The translations under genes and the position numbers were made by a program. This document shows, piece by piece, positions 21,807 to 31,989 of a stretch of DNA of 45,317 nt; position 1 is the stretch's first letter, and each line of letters opens with the position of its first letter. The notes under the pieces are model-generated. The model did no database searches, was not told the origin of the DNA, and saw only the letters and a program-made list of their open reading frames with translations. Origin of the DNA: Pleurotus ostreatus/Saccharomyces cerevisiae fusant (lineage: Eukaryota; Opisthokonta); assembly GCA_024196135.1 (NCBI GenBank), contig JAMQCK010000171.1:1-45317 (forward strand), in the 5' to 3' direction.

Positions 21807-23607
21807 TTATTTATCCACGCCTATATCCGGTATGCAACTTCGCAGAGTCTCCTCGACCTTGCCCTTCTTGCCCTGTCCACCTCTGTCAGGACCGCAATTC
21901 ACAGAGTAAACCTTGCGCACCTTCTTCAACAACGTCTCCCTCGCCAGCGCAATCGACGCCGTCATCGCGGGCCCCATCTCGCACGCCTCCTCGATCGTCA
22001 CCGCCTCCTCGCGCGTGCAGAGCCGCTTGATCGATGCCCATGCCCAATTGCGGCCGAGGCCGAGCTTGACGGCTAAGGAGACCTTGCGCACGTCGCAGAG
22101 CGTGCCGGCGCGGTCGAGGGCGTGGAGGGCGACGACGCTGGCGTCGCGCATGTCGAAGATGTCGGCGAGCTTGAGGATGGATTCCCATTTGGGGAGGGTG
22201 GCGGGGTCGGGGGTGGGGGACCTGCGTGAGGGGCGCGTTCATGAGAGCGCTTCGTGTGATGGAGTTTGGATTACCATTCATAAGGTGAATCGTAGAAGAA
22301 CCAGAGCAGGTTCTCGAAGTCTTCGGCTTTGACGTCAAGGACGACGGGGTCGTTCTCGGTCGCGCCCTCTTCTGAGGTCGCAGGCGTCGTAGGGAGCTTG
22401 AACATGTCCGAGAAAACGAGCGAAGCTCGCTTGAGATGATACGAGTGCATGCGGAAGAGACGACCCTCAACCTTCGGTAGTACCATGAGCGTCAAATCGA
22501 GGGTAAATACCGATAAACTGACCTGCAAGAAAATGTCGCCGCTCTGACAGCCCCAGAGCCTGCTTCGCGATTCGAGTGTCACATTACCCATTTTCTTGGG
22601 GCTCTCCACTGTGAATGAACCTCAGGACAAGCCGCACGAGCGGAGCTGAATCCTACGCACTCTTGAACGTAGCTATCAATCGCTTCGCGCACCTCGCCGC
22701 AATGTCCCTCGGGGTCGGCGTCGAGGTGCACGGCATGGCATGAGGCATCAAGTTGCCCGTGTTACGGCAGATATGGATGCCCTTGTGGCAAATAGCCTTC
22801 GCTCCCGGGGTCACTATCGAGCAGATGGTGCAGGTCGGCTGGGAGCATGGGGCGGGGTCGAGGGACCCCATGAGACATTCTTCGCGCGACCGGGCCAGCA
22901 GCGCAGCCATGTCGCCTTTCACCAGGCGCGCATCCGACAAGGTCAAGGGCTCCTTGCGGCAAATAGTATGCTTTATGGCCTCCATAACCCAGTCGTCTGG
23001 CATCTTGTGTCTGACGTAGAGGGATATCTTCAGAATGTCGTTGAGGGCGCGGGCGCGGGCGAGAGCGTGGCAGGCGACCTTTGCGACTTGCTCCATCTCA
23101 AACTTCTCAGTGAGCAGCAAAACGCTGTTCCATATTTCGTTCATGGATGTGTCCGCCTCGTCGCTCCTGGTGATGTTCAGCATTCAAGAACAAGAATAGT
23201 CGACCGACGAGGCACTTACCAGCTGTAGCCAGACTCGTAGAAGAACCAGAGCAAGCAATCGAAGTCCTTGGATTTCACGTCGGGGAGAAGTAAGGGCTTT
23301 AAATCTGGCTCTCCGTTTTCTGTTGACCTGGTATGAGCGCTCCGCCATACCGCAAGGAGCGAGTCGAGGCGCGTGGTCGACCTTTGCAGGTGAAAGGAGT
23401 GAATCCGATATAGCGTGTTTTCGACCTGGTGAACCGTATCTTACTGTTAGCATAACGTAGTGGAGGTGCTTATGAAGGCGTGTCGATTACCTGTATGGCC
23501 AGATCTCCATCCTCAAAGTAGTAACGCGGGCTCCTATGAGGGGCCTTCGAGGTGTCTCCATCCACGGCCGCTGAGGGGAGATCCTGCGGGATTGCGTGCA
23601 CATTCAT
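21807..23607 (-). CDS. Protein with two tandem BTB/POZ-like units
   Basis: Six exons, 23607-23491, 23425-23220, 23166-22661, 22608-22523, 22471-22275 and 22221-21807, give 508 aa. Each half has the basidiomycete BTB pattern: a YYFEDGDLAIQ / QSGDIFLQ strand, V(E)xxLYRIHSFHL / LFRMHSYHL, then LLWFFYES / LLWFFYDS and W(S), followed by helical 'MEQVAKVACHALARAR' / 'MRDASVVALHALDRAG' repeats. The halves are joined by a 52-nt GTGCGT..CACAG intron at 22660-22609. Without it the upstream ORF stops at 22653 and the second would start at 22591, only 61 nt later with no promoter space. BTB proteins act as homodimers and often as Cullin-3 adaptors; no partner is visible. The middle carries a Cys-rich stretch (PTCTICSIVTPGAKAIC). 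Two separate genes remain possible. Confidence 0.72.
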
Positions 23608-24178
23608 ATCATGTGGAGTTCGTGGGAGTATGAAGTTAGATTGTTCGCTGAGAAGGCAATACCAGCGACTATCGGGGGTCAGAGTTCTGTGCGCGTTACG
23701 GTCGAGTGACGGTTTCACACAGATAATGACTCGGCATTTGCCGAACCGGTTTACACACCCATCATAGTTTGCGTACATAGATCTTGTCCTGACTCTCCAT
23801 TGACTCGAAGCGTTAGGGTCCCTCAAGAGTATCTACCCGTGACTGCAGCGGGAAGGCTGAGCAACTGCTGCAATACACCACGAGTGTCCATATACCTACA
23901 ATGATCCCGCGCTCGGCGGCGAATGGACCTCGGGGGAGCGCACCTGATACGCGGCGATGCCACAGCCGCAGATACCGGCCAATGAGGATGGAAGACTGTT
24001 TCTTCTCGCTGATCCTGCCTTTTTTACGATGGCTTGGCGCGCGAACCGCGGCGTGGCGGTGGTAGTGTGCGTTTGGGGCGTATAACAGTCGCACGGGCGG
24101 TAGGCGCTTGGTGCTTTCGACGCCCATCAGAGCGCTCCCGATACAAAGTGCTGGTCTTCCGACGTCCAGGAGTTCATT
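23608..24178. other. Divergent promoter region
   Basis: 571 bp between the double-BTB gene (-) and the membrane-protein gene (+). A minus-strand ORF extends the BTB frame upstream to about 23826, but the Met at 23607 gives the more plausible start. I see no separate gene and no clear TATA box. Confidence 0.45.
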
Positions 24179-25592
24179 ATGGCGCCTCTGAACAAGCAGG
24201 CAGTCATCAACGAGCAGACGATTGCTATACAGACGGCGGTCAACTTCTGCTTTTTCGGTGAGTTTTGATGCACGCAGATCATCTTTTACCGCGTTCTGAC
24301 CTCGCTCGATCCAGGTGTTCAAGCCGCTCTATTCATCGCTGCCGTTTCTATGCTGAGGCAAGCAGCTTTGACTCTCTCACACTAATCAGTCAACTTACGG
24401 TCTCTACATAGCTATTCGAAGTCGCGATTTCGATGGCTGACCGTGGCCATTGTCGCCCTCTTTATCTCCTCCTTAATCGGCGTCGTCGACCAGACCGTAG
24501 TCTTCGTCATCCAGTTCACGACCAACGCCAGTAATGCATCCCGTCTAATTCCCCTCTTCCACCGGATGAACATCGTCATGAACGTCAGCCATCGGTTCAA
24601 CGTAAGTCTGAGCAGTTCTACAACCGTCCCTTGGCCACTCACGAGATCCGCCAGTACTTAGTCGGTGATTTGATCGTCGTGTGGCGGGCTTGGGTGGTCT
24701 GGCCGGATAGTCGGACGGCGCGGTTCTTGCTTGTGCTCTGCATTTGCGGGAGCGTCGGTGCGTACCTTAGTCCGTGTCTCACCCATGTGTGGAGCATATT
24801 GAAGATTTGCATGCAGCTGGCACAATCATCAATAGTGTATGGCAAGCGCAGTGGACCTTGCAAGGTGACAAAGGAAAGTCGGCCTTGACGCGGACGTTGA
24901 CCATCACGGTCCCACTGCTTGCCACAAATTTTGTGGCAACAGTGCTCATGGGTACACGTCTCTGGTGAGTTTCTGCATTCATTTCAGCCCATGATCCCTT
25001 GCTTACCGATGTCTTCGCTTGCTCAGGACTTACCGGCGCAACATCAAGTCCAGCCTCGGCGGTCAATCCCATCTGAACAGAGTTGAAGGCACCCTTCTTG
25101 CCCTCGTCGAGACTAGCTTCTTGTACTGCGCTCTCTGGGTGAGTCTGGCGCGTCTGGCATGCGCATGATACTGAGGCGGTCACGTCAGGTCCTATTCCTC
25201 GTCACAGGTCTTCAAGAGCCAGTAAAGGGCAAGATGAATATATACGGCGCAATACAGCCTGCCTACCATACGATCGCGGTACGCCCAAACAAGCAAACTC
25301 GACAGGGATCTCTCGCACTGACTATTCCCCTTTTCAGGGCATCTATCCCACTTTCATCGTCCTGCTCGTCGCCACCAAGCGATCGACGGCCGAGACTTAC
25401 CTCAGCGTTAGCGAGCCGAAGGAGACTCTGCGCTTCACGCCCGGTCCAGGGGAGACTACGCGTATATATGGACAGACCGTCGGTCCCACATCAGCAAACC
25501 GACACCATCCTTTTTGTGCCGATGTCCTTTTTGATCCGTCCTTTTCAGCCTTTGTCCTTTTGATGCGACGTCCTTTGCGTCCTTTTCAATAA
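24179..25592 (+). CDS. Multi-pass membrane protein, 3' end replaced by transposon sequence
   Basis: Exons 24179-24257, 24315-24357, 24412-24601, 24655-24757, 24817-24964, 25027-25138, 25189-25278 and 25338-25592 give 339 aa as the sequence stands. About seven hydrophobic segments are spread over the length (e.g. LTVAIVALFISSLIGVV, FLLVLCICGSV, VPLLATNFVATVLMG, GIYPTFIVLLVAT), a layout common in unnamed mushroom 7-TM proteins. Function is unknown. The second intron (24358-24411) begins GC, not GT, with the usual GC-AG context AG|GCAAGC. The last 35 codons and the TAA (25489-25592) lie inside the Plavaka transposon, so the native end is lost. Deleting the element from 25489 through the second CA at 31789 restores frame into 31790-31989, predicting an original protein of 371 aa. 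Whether the truncated form is made or works is unknown. Confidence 0.8.
25489..25506 (+). repeat. Left terminal inverted repeat of the Plavaka element
   Basis: CATCAGCAAACCGACACC. Its reverse complement matches 31770-31787 at 16 of 18 positions; the two mismatches are C/G exchanges. A CA duplication precedes it. Confidence 0.88.
25507..25587 (+). repeat. Left subterminal GTCCTTT repeats
   Basis: Five GTCCTTT copies start at 25524, 25538, 25554, 25570 and 25579, with an ATCCTTT at 25507. The final pair forms a 19-bp block (25569-25587) that recurs inverted and perfect at the right end. Subterminal repeats of CACTA elements are bound by their accessory protein; that role here is inferred. Confidence 0.8.
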
Positions 25593-25728
25593 ACGTGAAT
25601 CCTGCCCAAAACTCGAGCGAACCTTTTTATATTTCTGCTTGACTGAGTTCCTAAGGCTGCAAAGAGAAGGACACTTTTGAAGAGAAGGCAATCGCGGTTT
25701 ACATGACTAGGATAAATACAGGCTTCTA

Positions 25729-28700
25729 CTAGTATGCTATTTCGAACACATGATGATCAGCGTACTTATTTACATAGAAGGCCTTGAAGCAGTCGAGGGA
25801 TTGGGTATGCGAGAACCACAGGGGGATCTCATCACCGGCAGCGGCACCGATGAGATGAGCCCCGCGGAGAATAGCGTCGACATGGATGACGTCCATGCTG
25901 TACTCCCCTTGCTCATCCACATCCGGCTCGACCATCCAAAGGCCGGTGTCGGGGCATGGGGCATCACCGAGAGGGGAATACCACCGGACGAGTGCACATG
26001 GGTATAGAATTTTGTCGTGCTCGAACGAGAAGAAGAGCATTACACGCGCCGCGTGAAGCCCTCGGAAGCCCGGCAGGCTCTCGTCGTGCGAGACGTATAC
26101 GCAGTCGTGCCGCGCGGGACCACGTCGCCAGGATAAGGTTGAGCGGATGCGCTCTTGATGCATGCCGCCCGTTCCGCACTGATCACTCGGGGCGTAGAAC
26201 GTTGCGATAGCGGATGCGACGACTTGCAGTTTGCCGTCGAAAGCTGGGCAGGCGGACAGGGGTACGTCCGAAGACTCAGATGCAGAGTCGCAGTCGGGGT
26301 GCTCTTGCTGGTACAGGAATTGACGGATGAGGGAAGGGAGTGAGGGAAGGCCGAGGCGCTCGGCGAGCGCATGGACATTACGAGAACCCAGACCGCGAAC
26401 TAGACGTGTATTAGACAGGACATGTTGAGAACGGGATAGCGACGCACCTCGAGTCTGAGCCAAAACAACCTCCCCCAATATCTTTGTGCTCTCCGATCCA
26501 CCTTCGTCGCTCTCGTCGTCTCCGTGGGGACACTGTGGCGGGATGGACACTGCAGGACGGAGCATGCTGCGCGATTGAAAGTCCGTGCGACACGCAGACA
26601 GCTTGTCCATCCGCTCATTGATCAGGAGCATCTGCGCGAGGGCGTTGTAGCGGTTACTACGACGCCATGGTCGCTTAACAGCGCGGATGTGAGCTGATTC
26701 GGTGATGGATGAGCACAGGCCGTTAAGCGCGCCGAACTCTTCAATGACGTGCGCGTAGTGAACCAGCGCGTGCTGACGCGGAATCGAGAGCCCTAGGTCA
26801 TCACGAACGCCAACGTGCTCGAAAATGACGCGTTCGCGGTGGAAGCGCTGCAAAGCGTCTTCAATCTCCTGGAGCGCGTCCTCGTCGATGCTGTTACGGC
26901 GAACGAGGTAGCAGAACTCCAGGAAGGAGCTGACGGCACGGACCATCTGCGACGGCACGTAACCTTCGATGGCGGGAAGAATGACCTGCAATTTTGAATG
27001 CATGAGCCCTCTCGAACCACGGCAGTCATGCAATAGGCGTACCTTCATCAACGCCTTAGAGTCGTCCCCAGTCCACTGTTTGAAGCCACGTCCTTGAGGG
27101 AACCTCCGCAGGCCCGGGAAGTTGGGCACCGCGGCGATGCGGCGGTCAATGTCGGCCATGATGCGCTCGGCAACCGCTTTGCTGTGGGTCTTCTCGAGGT
27201 ACTCGAAGAGCCAGGTAACGAGATGGTCTTTGAATGTACCCTTGATGCATTGGTGAAGGAGGTCGGAAGTGAGGAGCTCGTGTATGTCGGTGTGAGGGAA
27301 GTTGTAGGTGAAAGGCTGTGCCGAGTAATCAGAGCAGTTCAGAATGTGGATCAATGGTGAGGGCGTACCTTGGCATCGGCAATGACGCCGTATTCATCCC
27401 ATAATTGCTTCGCGTCGAATGCCTGTAGCAAAGCATCTGTATGATCTCGCATACGGCGGGTCGATGCGCCATCCAGATCGTCTGGATGAGCAGTACAGCG
27501 CGGGCACCAGCCCTGGACGATGCATGCGAGGAGCACTTGCTCCGGGTAGTCGGCGATATAGGGCCCAATACCATACATCGTCTTGCGGTAGTGGCCGTCG
27601 CCGTAGCGGATGATCTCGGGTGTCTTCATGCCGGGCTTTAAAGAGAGGAGGATGTGGTCCAGCGACGCGTGAAAGAGCTTGCGCCGGAAAGCACGGAAGG
27701 CTGCGCTGTCCTTATGGGCTTTGTCGGCTTGAATATAGGTTAGCAGGCAGCTCAGAGAGACGTATGTTCGACACACTTTTTGGGATGGATAAAAACCCTA
27801 TCAGCGTCACTGCAGCACCATGAGCGCGTCGTACAGTGTTGTGAACAAGACCGTTCGACATGTAGAGCGGGTAGAAGTCGTTCTGGCCTGTCGCTACCGA
27901 GACTGTGGTCTTGTCGCTGCCGAAGATGGCGGGGCAGTAGACGGCACCCTCGGCCTCGGCGGTCTCTTCGGAGAGTATATTCTGCAAACCTATCATCAGC
28001 TTGAGCGTAATTATAAACACACACAACGCACCGCTTGACGCCAGGGATGGTTTCCAGTCATGTAGTCGGAGAAAGTGCGCTTGTCGTTCGCGTTGAATAC
28101 CTGCTTCGGCGCGAAGTCCATTTGAGCAGCGTTGTCTGGATTCTTCAACTGTGCATGGAGGACCTCGCGTGGACATCGAAAGAACACTTCGTACTCCGCC
28201 TGCTGCCACTCGGGAGGTGTGTCCGAGTCGGGAGGCCCATTGAATGACATGGTGAAGGACTGCCACGGCACGGCGCCCTCCTGGATAGCGTCGATAGTGT
28301 CGTGGAGATCCCGCGCGCTTGCGAAAGGCGGGTCTAAGTCGTCGGTATGCGCCAAGGTTGCTGACCAGATGTCGAGGAGCTCGTTGATGAAGGATACGGA
28401 CACTTGTCCTTTCCGGTAGAGAAGATCCGCAAGCTCGAAGCTCTCGCGAGAGTCAAAAGGGGACCAGTCGTGACGTGAGCGAGGTGCAGGGTCTTCGGGA
28501 AGAGGTGGTGCGCCCGGAGGAAGAAATCGACCCTCCTTGTCGCAGGGGCGGCCTATAGCTAGTCAGACAGTATACTGCAGGCTCAGCGAGTACACGCACC
28601 GTTCATGACAGGATGATAACGGACTTTGCCGCCATTCGGACCCGACTTCCATTCAGACTCAACTCTGGGCGTGGCTGGGGCGTGTACATCTTGCGAGTGT

Positions 28701-28975
28701 GCCTCCATTGAAGGTAAATTCGAGCCTGCGCCTGCTGGTGTTGCCTCTCGTTCGAGTGGCGAGCCTGACTGAGGGGGCTCAAGTTGGGATGCAGGAGGGT
28801 TATGCTCAAGTCGAGCTCGCTGCTCCGCTGGAGATGGTACAGCTTGGGCATGTTTCGCCGTGAGATGGCATGACAAGCCGCCCGGTGTGCGGAAAGGTCC
28901 AGCCTTGCATCCCGGGTGGGAGCACGGGATGACAGCTGGATTGCGGACGGTCTTTCTGCGCTGCACCGAGGACAT
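25729..28975 (-). CDS. Plavaka transposase (CACTA-like DDE), intact
   Basis: Seven exons, 28975-28600, 28552-28032, 27981-27777, 27727-27369, 27315-27043, 26985-26448 and 26399-25729, give 980 aa; introns are 47-57 nt. A C2H2 finger opens the protein (Cys18, Cys23, His37, His42), followed by a Pro/Ser/Glu-rich linker. FRCPREVL and GNHPWRQA precede the catalytic entry FGSDKTTVSVATGQNDFYPL (likely Asp322), then SIPKTDKAHK. GWCPRCTAHPDDLD resembles the metal-binding insert of the family. FPQGRGFKQWTGDDSKALMK and LPAIEGYVP lead to LCSSITESAHIRAVKRPWRR, whose Glu674 is the likely third catalytic acid. The end FKAFYVNKYADHHVFEIAY is typical of Plavaka. No stop or frameshift interrupts it. It should excise and reinsert the element. 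It shares a 185-bp promoter interval with the accessory gene. Confidence 0.93.
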
Positions 28976-29160
28976 GACAGAGAGAAGAAACACTTGATTG
29001 CACATACAAACATTGTGCTACACGGTCCCGGTAAATAGCGACGGTCGTGAGCTGAATTGATGCTGACTCAGCCACAAATTCGCCAGCCCGAACAAATTCA
29101 CCAACCGTCTCTTCGTCTCGCCCCACTTCCAACCAACGCTCACCTCCTCGCACAAACACC
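28976..29160. promoter_or_regulatory. Bidirectional promoter of the transposon genes
   Basis: 185 bp between the divergent ATGs of transposase and accessory gene. There is no TATA box. Short AC/CA-rich tracts precede the plus ATG (CCTCGCACAAACACC). Such a short shared interval implies co-regulation of the two genes. Confidence 0.55.
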
Positions 29161-31397
29161 ATGCCACCTAAACCAGCAAAGGGAACGGGTCGTGGTCGTG
29201 GTCGAGGGCGAGGTCGTGCCCGTGGTCGCGGTCGTGGGGGTGCTGTCCATGTCGACCTTCCGTCACCGCTCAAGACGCGTGCGTCGAATAAGACCGCTCC
29301 AAGCCTCGCAGAGCCAAAGCAGGCACGTCGCACAGCAGACGAAATGGAGCGTGCTCGTGCCACCAAAGCAGCACAGGAGGCTGCGGAGGCCGAGCAGCAG
29401 CAGGCGGCGGTACAGAAAGTTGCTGACCTTGAAGACTCGATGCATCGCGAGGACTCCAGCCGCAAGCTCGAAAGATTTTCAGGACCTCCCGCCATTCAGA
29501 GAGGTCAGTCTTTGACCCGGATTGAGTGCTTGTGCTGACGGCACCACAGGCGCACCAAATGGCAGCGAGGCAGTCCCGACTGAGGCCTTGCAGTCTGTTG
29601 ACCCAGAACTCGTTGGTGGGGGCACTCCCCCCAGTCATTCTGAAGCAGATTCCGTCGACGAGGGCCAGGAGGGACGTACACCACCACCTCTGGAGTGTGA
29701 CGAAGCTGCTGGAGACGTCATTGAGGCGGAGGTTGCGGCTGGAGGGCAGGACGGAGCACAGAAATCAAAGAAGCACAAGGCGACGCGGGACGACGTAGAA
29801 GCGCAACGGTCGACTGTCGATACAGCTCCTGTTCGCACCGCGGACGTCGAAGACAAGTCGAACAAGCGAAAGGCTGGCACTGAGTACGTAATATGCGTGC
29901 GACTGCTCTCACGCGCAACTGACTGCTTGTCGCCTTCCTCCATCAGGTCAACGCAGCCGACGAAGAGGAACAAGAAGGACGTGTCGAAGCCGGGGGGACT
30001 CGTCGTGCCCCCCACCAAGGTGACGAAGGCGAGCGGCGGCAAGATCACCAAGAAAGCTGCCGACGATTCCTTGTGTCATATTGGTGGCTTTGCGGAGGAT
30101 GACGAGGATACGCTGCAGGAGCGCAAGGGAGTCATTGGCCGCGATGGCGATGTTGAAGCAGTCAAGGTGCGTGTACTACTCAAACAGTGGTCTTCAATCT
30201 CACTCTCGAATAGATCAAGACCTCCTCGACCACGCCCCTCGTCTCGCAGCCCGGCGCTCAGGCCCAACACATGACTATGAAGGAAGCTCGAGGAGGCCGC
30301 AACAAGTGGACGCTCCCCGATCTCCCCGCCGAAGTGCGGGAAATCTTCAGCAACACCTTCGTCCCCCTTTCTCGCTCCCTTCAAGCGCCCCTCGATCCGT
30401 GGGCCGGCATCACTGTCCATCATATCCAGCTGGTAGCCCAAAAATGCGTCAAGGGCCTGTTCGTCCATCCCAAGGGTTCGGTCGTTGGCCTTGTAAGGAA
30501 TTCTGCTGCCGTATTGACACCGCTAATGACCTCTTACTCCTAGACCACTTACCGATGCAACGATTCTCGCACGAACATGGCGAGGCGTGCCATAGAGGTT
30601 GTCGCAGAGACCTTCGAAGCCGAGCCATTCTCGGGCGACATCGACATGATCAAGGCATACGTCGAACATGCGACCACCCATGTAGAGATCGCCGGGCCGA
30701 CAAAGATGAAGACAGCCCCCATGTTCTGGCGGCATTGGGGGAAGGGTGGCGAGAACCGTCATGTGCGTATTGCTCTTCTCTGGCTTGATCTTCACTGATG
30801 GTGTCGATGCGGCAGGGCTTCTGCAGAACGACCTCATCATCGCCACCTTCTCGCAGCATCTAGTCGAAACCGTGCACGCTATCTGCCCCAACCCCCCGAT
30901 GGAGTTGTGCAAGGATGCACCGGTAGGAGCACTCCTTCTGGCCTCTCAAGCGGTGAGTGGCCCTTCCTCCCAATGTTGCACTATGCATACTCATATCGTA
31001 GGTCCACCGCGCGCTCCTATGCTACACGACGGGCGAGTTCGTACACCCCACCAAGAACTTCTCAGCAACCCACTGGGACGATTACTACGACATGATCAAC
31101 GGCCGGTCGAAGCTCGTCAAGCGCGCGACTAAATACGTACCGACCCTCCGCAAGTGGCCAGCCTCAACGTGGACCGATATCCGCGCGCGCGCAGAAGCCT
31201 ATCTCGCGATCGGTCAAGACGACGATGCCTCCCGTGCTCCAGAGGCCGACGCGCAGGATGATGACTCGGCTGACGAGGACGTTCTGATGGAGTCTGAGGG
31301 CGAGCTTGAGCACGACTCGGATGTGGTGATGGGGAACGACGTTGGTGCTGGATCGGAGGACTGTGATGACGACCACGGTGCTGGCGAGTCGGACTGA
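29161..31397 (+). CDS. Transposon accessory protein, RG-rich, possible DNA-binding partner
   Basis: Seven exons, 29161-29503, 29550-29883, 29947-30166, 30214-30492, 30544-30762, 30827-30952 and 31002-31397, give 638 aa. The N-terminus is an Arg-Gly run (GRGRGRGRARGRGR), a nucleic-acid-binding composition. An Ala/Glu/Gln-rich coiled-coil stretch and a Lys-rich segment (SNKRKAG, KRNKKD) follow. The folded part starts near residue 315 with EARGGRNKWTLPDLPAEVRE and runs to about 580, including MFWRHWGKGGE and LIIATFSQHLVETV. The last 60 residues are acidic. I recognise a repetitive mushroom family often met near Plavaka genes but know no assigned function. By analogy with TnpA of plant CACTA elements it may bind the subterminal repeats; that is inference. 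The fifth intron acceptor is taken at 30826 because the nearer AG gives a frameshift. Confidence 0.82.
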
Positions 31398-31714
31398 AAG
31401 TCTTGTGTAGTATGTTTCCGTGTGTCCGTACTAGCCCCTCAACGGGCGTCCGTGTAGATACCTTATCTCGGTCCTCAACAGACCACCATAGTACTATACA
31501 GCTCACTAATATATCATGGATTGTATGCGACGCTCAAACAACTCGAGGGAACAATTCAGTTATATAGGACGAAGCATATTCTGAACACGCGCTATCCTGG
31601 CGCAGGCTGACGTCGTCCCGCACAGGCTTTCTCTCGTCCTCTCACAGGCAAATATGTCCTTTACATCCTGCCTAGGACGACCCCACCTTTCCTGGGCAGG
31701 ACGTCGCGTCCTTG

Positions 31715-31767
31715 CGTCCTTTGCATCCTTTTCGTCCTGCGAAAGGACGAAAAGGACGCAAAGGACG
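31715..31767. repeat. 24-bp-stem inverted repeat at the right transposon end
   Basis: Arms 31715-31738 and 31744-31767 pair at 23 of 24 positions around a GCGAA loop. Both arms are built from GTCCTTT units, three in each direction. It would form a strong hairpin in single-stranded DNA or RNA. The left end has no counterpart, so the two ends are not equivalent. Confidence 0.88.
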
Positions 31768-31769
31768 GG

Positions 31770-31787
31770 GGTGTCGCTTTCCTGATG
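31770..31787 (-). repeat. Right terminal inverted repeat of the Plavaka element
   Basis: Read on the minus strand it is CATCAGGAAAGCGACACC, 16 of 18 identical to the left end. It is followed by the CA duplication at 31788-31789. Confidence 0.88.
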
Positions 31788-31989
31788 CAGTACGAATGCT
31801 GGCCGCATAGACGCACACGAGCTCGCTGCGATGCAGATGGAAAATCGAGACATGCCATCTGGCTCTCGTACGTTGCTCGATGACGGAGATATTGTACAGG
31901 ACATTGCCGCCACAGATGGAGTGCCAGTGAAAACGCCCGAGGGCTCGAAGGGGGGCGATGATAGTCGTCGAGTCACTCGAGGAGACTGA
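31788..31989 (+). pseudogene. Displaced 3' end of the membrane-protein gene
   Basis: Joined directly to 25488 (A + 31790), this is 66 codons with no stop until TGA at 31987-31989. It begins Ser-Thr-Asn-Ala-Gly-Arg and is hydrophilic and acidic, as expected of the cytosolic tail of the membrane protein. The in-frame TGA at 31783-31785 lies inside the transposon end, so this piece cannot be reached from the current host frame. It has no start of its own and is now separated by 6.3 kb. Confidence 0.8.

Larger units (their letters stand above)
25489..31787. mobile_element. Complete Plavaka-type DNA transposon, 6299 bp
   Basis: Ends are the 18-bp imperfect inverted repeats CATCAGCAAACCGACACC and its partner (16 of 18 identical), flanked by a CA dinucleotide at 25487-25488 and 31788-31789. 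Just inside lie GTCCTTT subterminal repeats and a perfect 19-bp inverted pair (25569-25587 and 31749-31767). It carries two intact divergent genes, a Plavaka transposase and an RG-rich accessory protein. The empty site, with one CA kept, is a single open frame of the host membrane-protein gene, which independently confirms ends and target duplication. Plavaka elements are known as CACTA-related fungal transposons; 2-3 bp duplications and subterminal repeats fit that superfamily. Intact genes and ends suggest a recent, possibly active copy. Confidence 0.9.

Noticed and set aside
22591..22653. Two separate BTB genes with a 61-nt spacer
   Set aside because: No room for a promoter and 3' UTR, and a phase-matching 52-nt intron spans the interval. 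Kept as an alternative in the feature entry.
30763..30814. Shorter 52-nt version of the accessory-gene fifth intron
   Set aside because: Using the AG at 30814 shifts the frame and gives a stop soon after; the AG at 30826 keeps LIIATFSQHL in frame.
25569..31767. The perfect 19-bp inverted pair as the true transposon termini
   Set aside because: It is subterminal. The outer 18-bp pair at 25489 and 31787 is flanked by a CA duplication and restores the host frame, which the inner pair does not.
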